Assembly (NCBI GenBank): GCA_938003855.1
Contig: CALKXD010000067.1
Span: forward strand, 1 to 46,091
Origin: an uncultured Granulosicoccaceae bacterium
Lineage (GTDB): Bacteria; Pseudomonadota; Gammaproteobacteria; Granulosicoccales; Granulosicoccaceae
Length of the DNA stretch: 46,091 nucleotides
Direction: 5' to 3'
Position numbers and translations under genes: made by a program. Positions 1 to 8,999 of this stretch are shown piece by piece. Position 1 is the stretch's first letter. Each line of letters begins with the position of its first letter. The notes below the pieces were generated by a model. The model was not told where the DNA came from. It saw only the letters and a program-made list of their open reading frames with translations, and did not search any database.

Positions 1-459
1 GTAACCAAACCGCAATGTAATAAAATGGAACCCGTAGAGACGAGAGCAGAGCCATCATGACACCAGAGTCACCCACTACCTTTGTAGCCGGGAAGGAATC
101 TGATGACCGGGTAAGTATCGCAGACAGAAGTACCCGCTGTAAGTATTTACCGCTCAGGGTTGTCGGAATTTTCGTCTTCGAGTTGTTTACCGTCTACCAG
201 CACGGTGTAAAGCGAGTCGTCTATCGCGCCTGATGTAATTACCTGGTGCGGTACGTAGTATCGTCAGTCGCGCCGATAAGTGCCGCAGTAGCGTGACTGC
301 CCGACACAGTGTGTCGAGTGTTAAGTGTAGTAATGAAAGCTATTCCTCCAGCTTCCTGTGGCAGCGTACAGAATTTATCTGACTGCCACAGGTTTTTTAC
401 TTCCTGTTAATCTTCCCGCCGCGTTTTTCAGTCATCCTGGCTGTAATCACTATTAATCC
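1..459. other. Left-edge region without a confident gene
   Basis: No gene can be supported here. A short plus-strand frame (57-233, about 58 codons, starting in an ATGA overlap with a frame that enters from the left edge) competes with a minus-strand coding-like stretch. That minus-strand stretch ends at a stop at 147 and seems to continue upstream only after a frame change near 255-270. Either could be a decayed gene. A terminator-like hairpin sits at 355-398. The end of the RND operon at 460 has no obvious terminator of its own in this stretch. Confidence 0.4.
355..398 (+). terminator. Rho-independent terminator-like hairpin
   Basis: A perfect 10-bp inverted repeat, CCTGTGGCAG (355-364) and CTGCCACAGG (383-392), has an 18-nt loop and is followed directly by six T residues (393-398) on the plus strand. 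The orientation fits a plus-strand transcript arriving from the left, yet no solid plus-strand gene lies just upstream. It may terminate a gene mostly outside the window or a decayed gene, or protect against read-through towards the convergent RND operon. Confidence 0.6.
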
Positions 460-3400
460 CTAGGCCGGACGCACTGCCGCCTGTGGTGCAGTGGTGTTTG
501 CCGGCTTCGGGTTTCGTTTTAAGAGTTTATCGCCAAGTACCAGTAAGCAGGGTGTCAGCAGCAGCGTAAGCAGGGTTGCGAACGCCAGCCCGCCGGCAAT
601 GGCACTCGCCAGTTGTGTCCACCACATGGTCGATGGTGCGCCAAACTCCAGCACCCGTCTAAAAATATCTATATTAAGAGACAGCACCATCGGGATCAGG
701 CCGAGAATAGTGGTTATCGCGGTTAGAAACACTGGTCGCAATCGCAACAGGCCGGTCCGCAAAGCAGCGTCACGCGGTGTGTGTCCTTCAGAGCGAAATC
801 GGTTATAGGTATCGATCAGAACTATATTGTTGTTCACCACGATACCGGCAAGCGCAATGATGCCCAGGCCAACCATCACAATACCAAACGGCTGTGCGGT
901 TATGATAAGGCCCAGCAGTACACCTGAGGTGGAAAACACAATTGCACTTAACACTACAATGGTTTGAAAAATACTATTGAACTGAACAATCAGGCACAGT
1001 GACATCAGGAATATAGCCGCGGCAAATGCCTTCACCAGAAACATCATGGTTTCCATCTGATCTTCGTTTTCACCGGTGAAATTGATCGTGATGTCCGGGT
1101 CTATCGGGCCGTCAGCGAGTGCTTTTTGCAACGCATTGAGCTGGTCTGTCGGTAACTTGCCTTCAGCGACATCCGATTGAACCGTGATAACGCGACGGGT
1201 ATTAACGCGATTGACTGTGCCGGTCTTGGCTGCCGGCTCCAGAGTGACAAAATTAGTGATCGGTATCATGCCGTTGCTGGTCGGCACGCGCAGTTGATCG
1301 AGTTGTTGCAACTTGCGCTCATTCAGTGGAAAGCGAACGCGGATGTCGAGCTCTTCATCGGAGTCATCCGGACGATAGCCGGCGACGCGTATGCCATTGG
1401 TGATCATTTGTACTGCGTTGCCGAGCAGGGCCACATCCGCGCCGTAACGGGCGGCCTGTTCGCGATCTACCTGCAAGCGCCATTCAATGCCCGGTAGCGG
1501 CAGGTTGTCTTCCGAGTCGACAAAGCCTCCTACCTCGCGCATCACCTTATGCACATAAGCCGTGGCAGCCGGTAGTTTATCGGGTTTGCCTGAGCTGATT
1601 TCTATATTAATAGGCTTGCCGCCGGCCGGGCCGTCTTCCTGCTCGCGAAATTCTATAATAGTGCCTGGAATGTCGGCGGTGAGTTGCCGCATTTCATCCA
1701 TAATGACGCGCGCTTTGCGTCTGGTGTTCCACTCGATAAATTCAAGTTGAATGACGCCGATTACATCAGCGGATAAGCCCGGATCACCGTTTACGCCGCC
1801 CATCGATTTGGCATAGACGGATTTGAGCTCCTGCATCGGTAGCAGACGTTCTTCCACTGACCGTACGATGCGATCTTTCTCTGCCATTGATAAATCCCCG
1901 CGGGCGTGTATCTGCACCTGAGCTATTTCCGGCTCTGTGCTTGGAAAAAACACAACGCCTTTGCCCAGCATTCCGTACACCACATAGGACCCCACCAGCA
2001 CCAGCACCGCGGCGAACAACGTCAGTGCCGGGAAATTCAGCAGGCGGGACAACACGTGGCCATAACCACGGGTAATCGGGCCGAGTTTTTTAACCGGCGC
2101 ATTGTTGGTGCCGGGTCTGGCTTTGTCGCCGCCGAAACTGCCCCCGAGTACCGGGATAAAGATCAGTGCCATGCTAAGTGACGCCAGCAGGCAGATGATG
2201 ACAGTCATTGGCAGAAATTTCATAAACTGGCCAACCATGCCCGGCCAGAAGATCACCGGAAAAAATACCGCCAGTGTGGTTGCCGTGGAGGCTGTGATCG
2301 GCCATGACATACGCTGCGCTGCAGCTTTGTAAGCCTGTCGGCGTGTCATGCCTTCTTTGAGGTTTCGATCTGCCAGTTCGATCACCACAATCGCACCATC
2401 GACCAGCATTCCGACGACCAGTATTAAACTGAACAGCACTACCACGTTCATGGTGAAGCCAATCGTATAGAGCACCAGAATTCCTGCCAGAAATGAGCCC
2501 GGTATTGCCAGGCCAACCAGCAGCGCTGATCGTACGCCGAGTGCGGCGATGATCACGATCATCACTAGAATCACTCCGGACAGGATATTGTTTTGCAGGT
2601 CGCTGAGCATGGTGCGAATCTGTTTGGACTTGTCCTGGTGGAAGCCAACTTGTATGGAGTCGGGCCAGAGTGTCTGCTGTTCGGCGACCAGATCGCGAAT
2701 GGCCTGATTGGTCTCAATGATATTGGCACCGATCCGCTTTGATACTTCAAGGCCCAGCGCCTGTTGTCCGTCGACTCTTGCAAAGCCCTGTGGGTCTTTA
2801 AAGGTACGACTGACCGAGGCAACATCGCCGAACGTTATGACTGTGTCGCCGGTCACTTTGACGGGCATCGACAGAATATCCTGTATGTCTTCAACCACGC
2901 CCGGTACCTTAAGCACCATGCGTCCGGCACCGGTATCTATGGCACCGGCGGCCACCAGCAGATTGTTGCTATTGATCAACCCGAACAGCTCATCGTAGCG
3001 AACCTGATAAGTTTCCATCACCACCGGATCAACAACGATCTCAAGTACTTCTTCGCGTTCACCACCGATGTTCACTTCAAGGACGCCCGGTTGTGCTTCA
3101 ATTTTTTCCTTCAGGTCACGTGCGATTCGCAGCAGGCTGCGCTCGGGAATCGGCCCGGCAAGCGATACCGTCAGTACAGGGAACAAAGCCACATTGATCT
3201 CATTGACAACAGGGTCGTCGGTATCACCGGGCAGCTTTGATTTTGCGATATCGACTTTCTCACGGACATCGGCAAGTGCGGTGCCGGGATCAAAGCCTGC
3301 GTCAAACTCCAGCATCACCGAGCCGTGTCCTTCCGAAGCGGTACTGGTGATTTGTTTGACGCCGGGGATACTCTGTAACTCGGTTTCCATGGGCCGGACA

Positions 3401-3591
3401 AGAAGCCGCTCACTGTCTTCCGGTGATATACCTTCGTGGCCCATCGACACGTAGATTATTGGAATAGCGACATCCGGCTCAGCCTCTTTGGGAATAGCCA
3501 GATAAGACAACACGCCGCTGAGCAGGAAAAACAGCAGTACCAGAATTACCGCGCGGTTGCGTCCGAAGGCTGCTTCTATAATTGCGTTCAT
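460..3591 (-). CDS. RND efflux pump inner-membrane transporter
   Basis: This 1043-residue protein has the usual length and layout of an RND (AcrB/MexB superfamily) proton-driven exporter. It has an N-terminal membrane helix (about 13-33), a first large periplasmic loop, a helix block around 335-480, a second periplasmic loop and a C-terminal helix block (about 860-1025) with the family-typical run VVNNNIVLID. The helix 4 motif reads GMLVDGAIVVIE (D398, G399), where AcrB has two adjacent aspartates, so only one proton-relay Asp is kept. It would pump substrates from the periplasm or outer leaflet through an adaptor and an outer-membrane channel; no channel gene is present here. It is the last gene of a tetR - adaptor - pump operon and starts 2 nt after the adaptor stop. 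The substrate cannot be told from sequence. Confidence 0.93.
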   Translation of the reverse strand: MNAIIEAAFGRNRAVILVLLFFLLSGVLSYLAIPKEAEPDVAIPIIYVSMGHEGISPEDSERLLVRPMETELQSIPGVKQITSTASEGHGSVMLEFDAGFDPGTALADVREKVDIAKSKLPGDTDDPVVNEINVALFPVLTVSLAGPIPERSLLRIARDLKEKIEAQPGVLEVNIGGEREEVLEIVVDPVVMETYQVRYDELFGLINSNNLLVAAGAIDTGAGRMVLKVPGVVEDIQDILSMPVKVTGDTVITFGDVASVSRTFKDPQGFARVDGQQALGLEVSKRIGANIIETNQAIRDLVAEQQTLWPDSIQVGFHQDKSKQIRTMLSDLQNNILSGVILVMIVIIAALGVRSALLVGLAIPGSFLAGILVLYTIGFTMNVVVLFSLILVVGMLVDGAIVVIELADRNLKEGMTRRQAYKAAAQRMSWPITASTATTLAVFFPVIFWPGMVGQFMKFLPMTVIICLLASLSMALIFIPVLGGSFGGDKARPGTNNAPVKKLGPITRGYGHVLSRLLNFPALTLFAAVLVLVGSYVVYGMLGKGVVFFPSTEPEIAQVQIHARGDLSMAEKDRIVRSVEERLLPMQELKSVYAKSMGGVNGDPGLSADVIGVIQLEFIEWNTRRKARVIMDEMRQLTADIPGTIIEFREQEDGPAGGKPINIEISSGKPDKLPAATAYVHKVMREVGGFVDSEDNLPLPGIEWRLQVDREQAARYGADVALLGNAVQMITNGIRVAGYRPDDSDEELDIRVRFPLNERKLQQLDQLRVPTSNGMIPITNFVTLEPAAKTGTVNRVNTRRVITVQSDVAEGKLPTDQLNALQKALADGPIDPDITINFTGENEDQMETMMFLVKAFAAAIFLMSLCLIVQFNSIFQTIVVLSAIVFSTSGVLLGLIITAQPFGIVMVGLGIIALAGIVVNNNIVLIDTYNRFRSEGHTPRDAALRTGLLRLRPVFLTAITTILGLIPMVLSLNIDIFRRVLEFGAPSTMWWTQLASAIAGGLAFATLLTLLLTPCLLVLGDKLLKRNPKPANTTAPQAAVRPA

Positions 3592-3593
3592 GC

Positions 3594-4688
3594 TCAGGAT
3601 CCCTGCGTTGTGGCCTGTTCATCCGGTTCTTCAACAGTCTGCACTTTTTCACCGGCATTGACGAAACCCTGGCCGAGCGTAATGATGTTTACGTCATCCG
3701 GTATGCCGGTAACCCAGGCGCCATTGCTTTCGGTTTTTACCACGGTGATAGAGTGAAACGTAACCTCGTTGTTCTCGTCAACAGCTTTCACCCCCAGTGC
3801 GCCGCTTTCGTCAAGCGCCAGTATCGCAGGCGATACCAGATGTGCCTGCAGCGTTTCAACCGGGATTCTGATCTCGGCGCTGACGCCAGTCAGTGGTTTT
3901 GCCGGAGGTTCGGTAATCAAAACCTCTATGCGAAAACTGCGCGAGATGGAATCGGCCATTGAGGAGACATAGCGAATGTCGCCCTGCAGGGTTTCACCGG
4001 TGATCAACTTCACCGTCGAGGTAATGCCTGTGTCGATATCGGCAATATTCTGCTGCGGTACGTTGCCAGTGATCAGCAGTTGGCTGTCATCAACCAGTGT
4101 CGCCACCTGCGCACCACGGTCGACAAAATCACCGATTTCTATATCGATGTCGTCCACCAGTGCATCCATGGGGGCGATCAGGCTGGTGTTACTGATCTCC
4201 AGTTCTGCGGCCTGTACTTGCGCTCGCGTCGATTCAAGCCTTGCGGCCGCAGACTCCAGGTTGAATTTTGACTGCAGGCCTTGTTTCTGTAGTTTTCTGG
4301 CGGCCTCATATTCATTGGTGGCCTGTACACGGTTGGCGTTGGCGACGGCGAGTTCGGCGGCGCGATTATCAATCGACAAGCGGGCTATTACGTCACCACG
4401 TTTGACGCGTTGTCCCTTGTTGATCATCAGTTCTTCCACCCGGCCATCGGTCTCTGCACGCAGTTTCATCACGACTAACGGCTCGGCCTGGCCCTGCACT
4501 ACGACTTCCCGGGTAATAGTTTGCGCAGACTGTCGGCGGGTTTGCACTTTCATGGCGGTCGTTTCGCGCTTTTCCGTGGTTGGCGTCGCGGTGCTGTCGG
4601 TACTCTGCCGGTCACCGATCTGGCCGCTGAGCATCCACAGGATAAGCAGGATGATGGCCGCGAGCGCTAACAGTATTGATTTGTTCAT
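3594..4688 (-). CDS. RND periplasmic adaptor (membrane fusion protein)
   Basis: The protein has about 364 residues. The frame is open upstream to 4859, but that part overlaps the tetR coding region. The ATG at 4688 is preferred because it forms an ATGA overlap with the tetR stop and begins a typical N-terminal anchor (MNKSILLALAAIILLILWML). Next come a lipoyl/barrel-sandwich segment (VVQGQAEP, then GRVEELMINKGQRVKRGDVIARL), a coiled-coil hairpin rich in Ala, Arg and Gln (about 120-165), the second lipoyl half (SLIAPMDALVDDIDIEIGDFV) and beta-barrel and membrane-proximal domains. It would link the RND pump to an outer-membrane channel. It is translationally coupled to tetR and lies 2 nt upstream of the pump gene. 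Confidence 0.9.
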   Translation of the reverse strand: MNKSILLALAAIILLILWMLSGQIGDRQSTDSTATPTTEKRETTAMKVQTRRQSAQTITREVVVQGQAEPLVVMKLRAETDGRVEELMINKGQRVKRGDVIARLSIDNRAAELAVANANRVQATNEYEAARKLQKQGLQSKFNLESAAARLESTRAQVQAAELEISNTSLIAPMDALVDDIDIEIGDFVDRGAQVATLVDDSQLLITGNVPQQNIADIDTGITSTVKLITGETLQGDIRYVSSMADSISRSFRIEVLITEPPAKPLTGVSAEIRIPVETLQAHLVSPAILALDESGALGVKAVDENNEVTFHSITVVKTESNGAWVTGIPDDVNIITLGQGFVNAGEKVQTVEEPDEQATTQGS

Positions 4689-5371
4689 GGTTGCGTTTCC
4701 AGGGGGGGCAGGCGGCGGGTGGCGGCGGGTCTGCCGGTATGAGCAGAGCGATTGTTGCGCAGCGTTAACAGCATGAATTCGGTGACTGAATCTATATACT
4801 GCTGCGGTGACGATTGCGGGCAGTTCCAGATCCGGTTGAGTGCGCCGTGAAAAGTACACTGCAGACCAATGCGTAGAGCGTCATCGGCGACAATATTAAA
4901 ACTGCCGTCGTCAATGCCGCGGTCCACTACCTGACAGAAAATCCGGTTAATGTGTTGCTCCTGCTTGTCGAATTGTTGTTGCAGATCGGCGCTGAGATGA
5001 CTGCGGAAATCCGCGCGCTGACAGTATTGGACGACGCGCCGATAGCAGGGCATTTGACGATAATAAGAAAACGCCCGGTGAATCAGTTGCCGGAAGTGCG
5101 CGGTAGACGTGCCACGGCAGGGTGCTGCCAGCGCGTCATTGAGAGATTGGTAAAAATTCAGTGCCAGTGTTGCGTAGATTTCATGTTTGCTATTGAAATG
5201 CAGATAGACGGTGCCTTTAGCGATGCCGACAGTACGCGCAAGTTGCGCAATAGTAACCGCTTCCCAGTCGTCGTTCGAAAACCTCTCCAGTGCCACCTTG
5301 AGAATTTCCTTTTCCCGGTGATTGAAGTCGCGAGCCTTACGGCTGCAAGAAGCAGCTGATGCGATGTCCAT
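4685..5371 (-). CDS. TetR/AcrR-family transcriptional regulator
   Basis: This 228-residue protein has an N-terminal TetR DNA-binding domain. Residues about 18-64 include ILKVALERFSNDDW and the helix-turn-helix IAQLARTVGIAKGTVYLHF followed by NSKHEIY, all strongly typical of the family. The rest is an all-helical ligand-binding domain. It is the first gene of the efflux operon, and its stop overlaps the adaptor start by 4 nt. The likely role is a local repressor released by a pump substrate, acting at the 17-bp palindrome 76 bp upstream. The ligand is unknown. The last 30 or so residues are low-complexity and Arg/Pro-rich. Confidence 0.92.
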   Translation of the reverse strand: MDIASAASCSRKARDFNHREKEILKVALERFSNDDWEAVTIAQLARTVGIAKGTVYLHFNSKHEIYATLALNFYQSLNDALAAPCRGTSTAHFRQLIHRAFSYYRQMPCYRRVVQYCQRADFRSHLSADLQQQFDKQEQHINRIFCQVVDRGIDDGSFNIVADDALRIGLQCTFHGALNRIWNCPQSSPQQYIDSVTEFMLLTLRNNRSAHTGRPAATRRLPPLETQP

Positions 5372-5771
5372 CGGTAGTTTAATCCAGGCGCTGTGGCAGC
5401 GGGGGAAATTGATACAATTTTTTTGATCCGTTCATCTTTGCCAGAGGTTATTCACTGAATAACAAGCTATGTTGATACATTGTGCGGTGGACATGGCGCA
5501 TGATCAGAATCGGTAAGGACGTGTAAAGTCTCGATGTCGGTAAAAAATGCTGCCAATTAATCACCAGGACTGACCGGCGGCTATAAAATGACCAAGAGTC
5601 AGCAACCGTGTAAAAGATAGTCTGGATGGTGGAACATGCAAGGTTGGTTTGTGTCGTTCCGGGTCGGGAGCAAAATGGTTTTTAGGTCTACGCTTTGCAG
5701 TAACGTGGTAAACAGGATAATGAGTCATTAACAGCAGCAACTGGCAATTTCTAAGCAGGTCGATACTGGCG
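5372..5771. other. Divergent intergenic region upstream of tetR
   Basis: These 400 bp separate the efflux operon from a plus-strand hydrolase gene. The region holds a perfect palindrome at 5447-5463 near the tetR side and a T-rich tract at about 5417-5424. No gene longer than a few codons, RNA gene or clear sigma-70 pair could be identified in the remainder. Confidence 0.5.
5447..5463. promoter_or_regulatory. Candidate TetR operator (17-bp palindrome)
   Basis: GTTATTCACTGAATAAC is a perfect inverted repeat with 8-bp arms and one central base. It lies 76 bp upstream of the tetR start, inside the only promoter region of the tetR-adaptor-pump operon. TetR-family repressors usually bind short palindromes of this size near their own promoter, so autoregulation is the simplest reading. 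Binding is inferred, not shown. Confidence 0.55.
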
Positions 5772-6602
5772 GTGTGGCTGATGGCAGTGGTGGTGTCATG
5801 CGTGGTCCCTGCGCATCAGCAGGTGGATCACACGGCGCGCTTGTCCGGGTTTGAGCGCGCATTGGTTGACGGCCGGTCTTTCCGGCATGTGGTTTACAAA
5901 AAAAACGCTGCTGGCAGCGCAGCGCCGTTGCACATCTATATTGAGGGAGATGGAATCTCCTGGCGCACCCGCTACATCATCTCCAGTGATCCAACGCCTC
6001 GCAACCCACTGATGTTACGCCTGATGGCGCTCGATCAAAATGCTTCGGTGTATGTCGGGCGGCCGTGCTATCTGGGGCAGGTTAGCGATGCGGTCTGTGA
6101 TTCAGATGACTGGACCTATGGGCGTTTTTCCGCCGACGTGGTGGATAGCATGGCGCAGGTTATCCGTGATCAATCCGCTGACTATCCTTCGATTGTATTA
6201 ATTGGCCACAGTGGCGGAGGGGCATTGGCGTTGTTGCTTGCCGAGCAGCTCGATAAAACCCGTGCGGTGATCACCGTGGCTGGCAACCTTGATGTAACCG
6301 CTTGGACCGAGCACCATCAGTACACCCCGTTGTATAACTCCATTGACCCTGCGTCACGTCCGGCATTGCCGGCGTATATCAGGCAATTGCACTTGCTGGG
6401 TGGACGCGATGACGTCATACCACCGTCATTGGTTAATGACTGGCTGGTGAGTCAGCCGACTGCGGAGATCTGGCGCTTTGATCAATACACCCATTCGTGC
6501 TGCTGGGACCAGCAATGGCCGCGGGTCCTGACATGGATGGATTCATTAACGCCGGGTCGCGCGCATCAGCGTCAATCGCTAACCAAGGCCCGCGTCCAGT
6601 AG
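5772..6602 (+). CDS. Alpha/beta-hydrolase, possible lipoprotein
   Basis: The product is a serine hydrolase of the alpha/beta fold with 276 residues from the GTG start. The nucleophile elbow GHSGGG (S147) follows a strand (SIVLI). A plausible acid is the Asp in LLGGRDDVIPP and a plausible His lies in YTHSCCW near the C-terminus. The oxyanion strand reads LHIYIEGDG. The start is uncertain: GTG 5772 or ATG 5781, with the frame open back to a stop at 5721. The N-terminus has a hydrophobic run ending V-V-S-C (C10), which resembles a lipobox, but the positively charged n-region appears only if translation starts at a non-standard codon further upstream. The substrate is unknown. The 3' end overlaps the convergent glycerophosphodiesterase gene by 24 bp. 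Confidence 0.75.
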   Translation: MWLMAVVVSCVVPAHQQVDHTARLSGFERALVDGRSFRHVVYKKNAAGSAAPLHIYIEGDGISWRTRYIISSDPTPRNPLMLRLMALDQNASVYVGRPCYLGQVSDAVCDSDDWTYGRFSADVVDSMAQVIRDQSADYPSIVLIGHSGGGALALLLAEQLDKTRAVITVAGNLDVTAWTEHHQYTPLYNSIDPASRPALPAYIRQLHLLGGRDDVIPPSLVNDWLVSQPTAEIWRFDQYTHSCCWDQQWPRVLTWMDSLTPGRAHQRQSLTKARVQ

Positions 6603-7319
6603 CAGCCCGGGGTAGTTGCTGAATACTCCATCTACGCCCTGCGCAAACAGTTCACGGGCATCGTCAGCGGTATTGACGGTGTAGCAGTAAACGCCCAGAC
6701 CGGCACGGTGATAACTGTCAATGGCATCTGCCGTCAGCAGAGTGTTGTCGTGCAAATGAAGATTAATCGCGCTGACTTCATCGGTCAGCGTCTTCCAGTC
6801 GGGTGGAGCAACAAGAAACAACGAAGCACGCGGAATAAACTCTATTTGTCGGGCAGCGCGCAGCAACGCAATGTGGCTGAAGCTGGAGATCACCATATCC
6901 GGCAGGGTGTGGCGTCGATGCAGCACCTCGGCAATCTGATCGGTGGTCGGGATTTCCCAGCCGCTGGACGGTTTGATCTCGAGATTGATCGACAGATCCA
7001 GAGACTCACACACGTCCAGGCATTCATCGAGCGTGGCGATGCGCTCGCCCCGATAGCGGCTACTGAACCAGGCCCCGCTATCCAGTTGTTCTAATTCTTC
7101 CATACTCGATTCGATCACCAGGCCGTGGCCATCGGTACAGCGATCAAGGTCGTCATCATGATGAAGAACGGGAATGCCGTCACTGGAAATATTGACGTCG
7201 ATTTCAATCCAGTCAGCGCCTTCGTTCGCAGCCAGTTCGATCGCCGCAATTGTATTTTCGGGGGCATTACCACTAGCGCCCCGATGAGCGGTGATTCGCG
7301 GTATAGACTTCTGCTTCAT
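6579..7319 (-). CDS. ugpQ: Glycerophosphodiester phosphodiesterase
   Basis: This 246-residue single-domain protein has no signal peptide, matching the length and cytoplasmic location of UgpQ-type enzymes, which hydrolyse glycerophosphodiesters to sn-glycerol 3-phosphate and an alcohol. Visible active-site motifs are AHRGAS (H12, R13), PENT (E21), the metal ligands in WIEIDV (E39, D41), HHDDDLDRCTDG (catalytic His near 53-54) and LEIKP further on. The C-terminal VYCYTVN and DGVFSNYP are also typical of the family. No ugp transporter genes are near, so the role is probably general phospholipid head-group scavenging. It lies divergent to the MocR regulator with about 100 bp between them. Confidence 0.92.
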   Translation of the reverse strand: MKQKSIPRITAHRGASGNAPENTIAAIELAANEGADWIEIDVNISSDGIPVLHHDDDLDRCTDGHGLVIESSMEELEQLDSGAWFSSRYRGERIATLDECLDVCESLDLSINLEIKPSSGWEIPTTDQIAEVLHRRHTLPDMVISSFSHIALLRAARQIEFIPRASLFLVAPPDWKTLTDEVSAINLHLHDNTLLTADAIDSYHRAGLGVYCYTVNTADDARELFAQGVDGVFSNYPGLLLDAGLG

Positions 7320-7423
7320 AAGTTACAAAATCCCTTAGAGCCACTTTGTATCGCGGTTGCGACACGACACTGATATGCTAGCCGATTTGAAATTATCCGT
7401 CCCATTAGCAGGAGACAATAAAC

Positions 7424-8938
7424 TTGACCGGTGAGCCCGACAATCTCCGAAAGTCCAGCCAGCCAATGTGGCGGCAACTGATCCGGCTGTCGAACGAATC
7501 AGGGTCAAGCCTGCAGAGCCAGCTGCGTCGTGCGCTTGTGACGGCAATTCTCGATGGACACATTCCGCATCATCGCCCGCTGCCATCGTCCAGAGAGCTG
7601 GCGCGCCAATTGGGGGTTGCACGCAATACCGTGGTGCATGCTTATCAGCATCTGATGGATGAAGGTTATCTGATCGCCGAAGAGCGGCGTGGGTACTTTG
7701 TTAACTCCGAACTGGTCAATAGTCGCATCGCCCGCGCACCGAAGCCGGTAGACAGCAATGCTGATCAGCCGGATTGGCAAAAACGCCTGAAAACGCGCCC
7801 GTCGAAGCAGCGCAACCTCGAGCCCTCGCTGCGCGATTGGCGTGGATTTGAGTATGCCTTTACCGCCGGGCAAACTGATCCGGCGTTGTTTCCGATCAAC
7901 GAATGGCGAGAGTGCTGTCGTCAGTCACTGGCGGTGCAGGCTATCACCGACTGGATGCCTGACTCCGTAGACAACGACGATCCACTGCTGTTGGAGCAGA
8001 TTCAAAACCGCGTGTTACCCCCGCGCGGTTTATGGGTCGGCACCGAACAGATTCTAGTCACAATGGGCGCCCAGAATGCGTTGTATCTGCTGGCCCGATT
8101 ACTGGTAAATCCTGGTGACAAGGTAGGCTTTGAAGATCCCGGCTACCCGGATGCCCGCAACATCCTGGAGCTGAGAAACTGCGATATGGTGCCATTGCCA
8201 ATCGACAATGATGGTCTGGTGGTGGACGATCGGATCAACGAATGCAGCGTGGTGTACTGCACGCCGAGCCACCAGTCGCCAACTACTGCCACCATGTCAC
8301 TGGAGCGTCGCAAAGATCTGCTGCGCCGGGCCGGTCAGCACGACATCCTCATTATCGAAGATGACTATGAAAGTGAGTTAAATTTTGCCGGCGCACCGAC
8401 ACCGGCACTGAAAAGCCTCGATGGCAATGAGCGCGTGATTTATGTCGGCAGCCTGTCCAAGACGCTGGCCCCCGGTCTGCGTCTTGGCTACATGGTCGGT
8501 CCTGCCGAAATGATCGACGAAGCGCGTGCGCTGCGTCGGCTGATGTTGCGCCATCCCCCTTCAAATAATCAAAACGCCGTCGCACACTTTCTGGCGCTTG
8601 GTCACCATGATTCACTGGTGCATCGATTATCGGCCAGCTACAAGCGACGCTGGGAAGCTATGGAAGCTGCCCTTAACGAGTTTCTACCCGAGTCCAGTAT
8701 GGCGCCGGCCTTCGGAGGCAGTGCGTTCTGGGTCAGGCTGCCGATCGGTGTCAGCGCAAACGAAGTGGCGCGAGTGGCAAATGAAAACGGTATACTGGTG
8801 GTTTCGGGCGATACCTATTTCTTTGAGCCATCGCCCGACAATGCGTTTTTACGGCTCGGTTTTTCGTCTATTCCTGCAGAGAAAATTGGTCCGGGCATCG
8901 AAAAGCTCAGCCGCCTGATTGATGATCTGGTCGGTTGA
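7424..8938 (+). CDS. MocR-type regulator (GntR HTH fused to aminotransferase-like domain)
   Basis: The protein has 504 residues starting at TTG, with a well-placed AGGAGA at 7410-7415. Residues 30-95 form a GntR winged helix (PLPSSRELARQLGVARNTVVHAYQHL). Residues about 140-500 form a fold-type I aminotransferase-like domain. EDDYESE (313-319) and GSLSKTLAPG, with K346 as the PLP-binding lysine, are intact, so PLP binding is expected. MocR proteins usually control neighbouring genes in response to an amine or amino acid. The plus-strand dehydrogenase, importer and sarcosine oxidase genes that follow, or the divergent glycerophosphodiesterase, are candidate targets. The link is inference from position. 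Confidence 0.9.
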   Translation: MTGEPDNLRKSSQPMWRQLIRLSNESGSSLQSQLRRALVTAILDGHIPHHRPLPSSRELARQLGVARNTVVHAYQHLMDEGYLIAEERRGYFVNSELVNSRIARAPKPVDSNADQPDWQKRLKTRPSKQRNLEPSLRDWRGFEYAFTAGQTDPALFPINEWRECCRQSLAVQAITDWMPDSVDNDDPLLLEQIQNRVLPPRGLWVGTEQILVTMGAQNALYLLARLLVNPGDKVGFEDPGYPDARNILELRNCDMVPLPIDNDGLVVDDRINECSVVYCTPSHQSPTTATMSLERRKDLLRRAGQHDILIIEDDYESELNFAGAPTPALKSLDGNERVIYVGSLSKTLAPGLRLGYMVGPAEMIDEARALRRLMLRHPPSNNQNAVAHFLALGHHDSLVHRLSASYKRRWEAMEAALNEFLPESSMAPAFGGSAFWVRLPIGVSANEVARVANENGILVVSGDTYFFEPSPDNAFLRLGFSSIPAEKIGPGIEKLSRLIDDLVG

Positions 8939-8999
8939 ACCGGCGTTTAATTTAACCGGGGTAGAGTACTGTCCGGAAACCTGATGTGGCTAGCTTCTC

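Noticed and set aside
3976-4776. Plus-strand frame of 266 codons opposite the adaptor gene
   Set aside because: Low-complexity Ser/Ala-rich product typical of antisense frames in GC-rich DNA; the adaptor on the other strand is certain.
4689-4859. N-terminal extension of the adaptor protein by 57 residues
   Set aside because: It lies inside tetR and has no signal or adaptor features; the ATG at 4688 with the ATGA overlap explains the gene.
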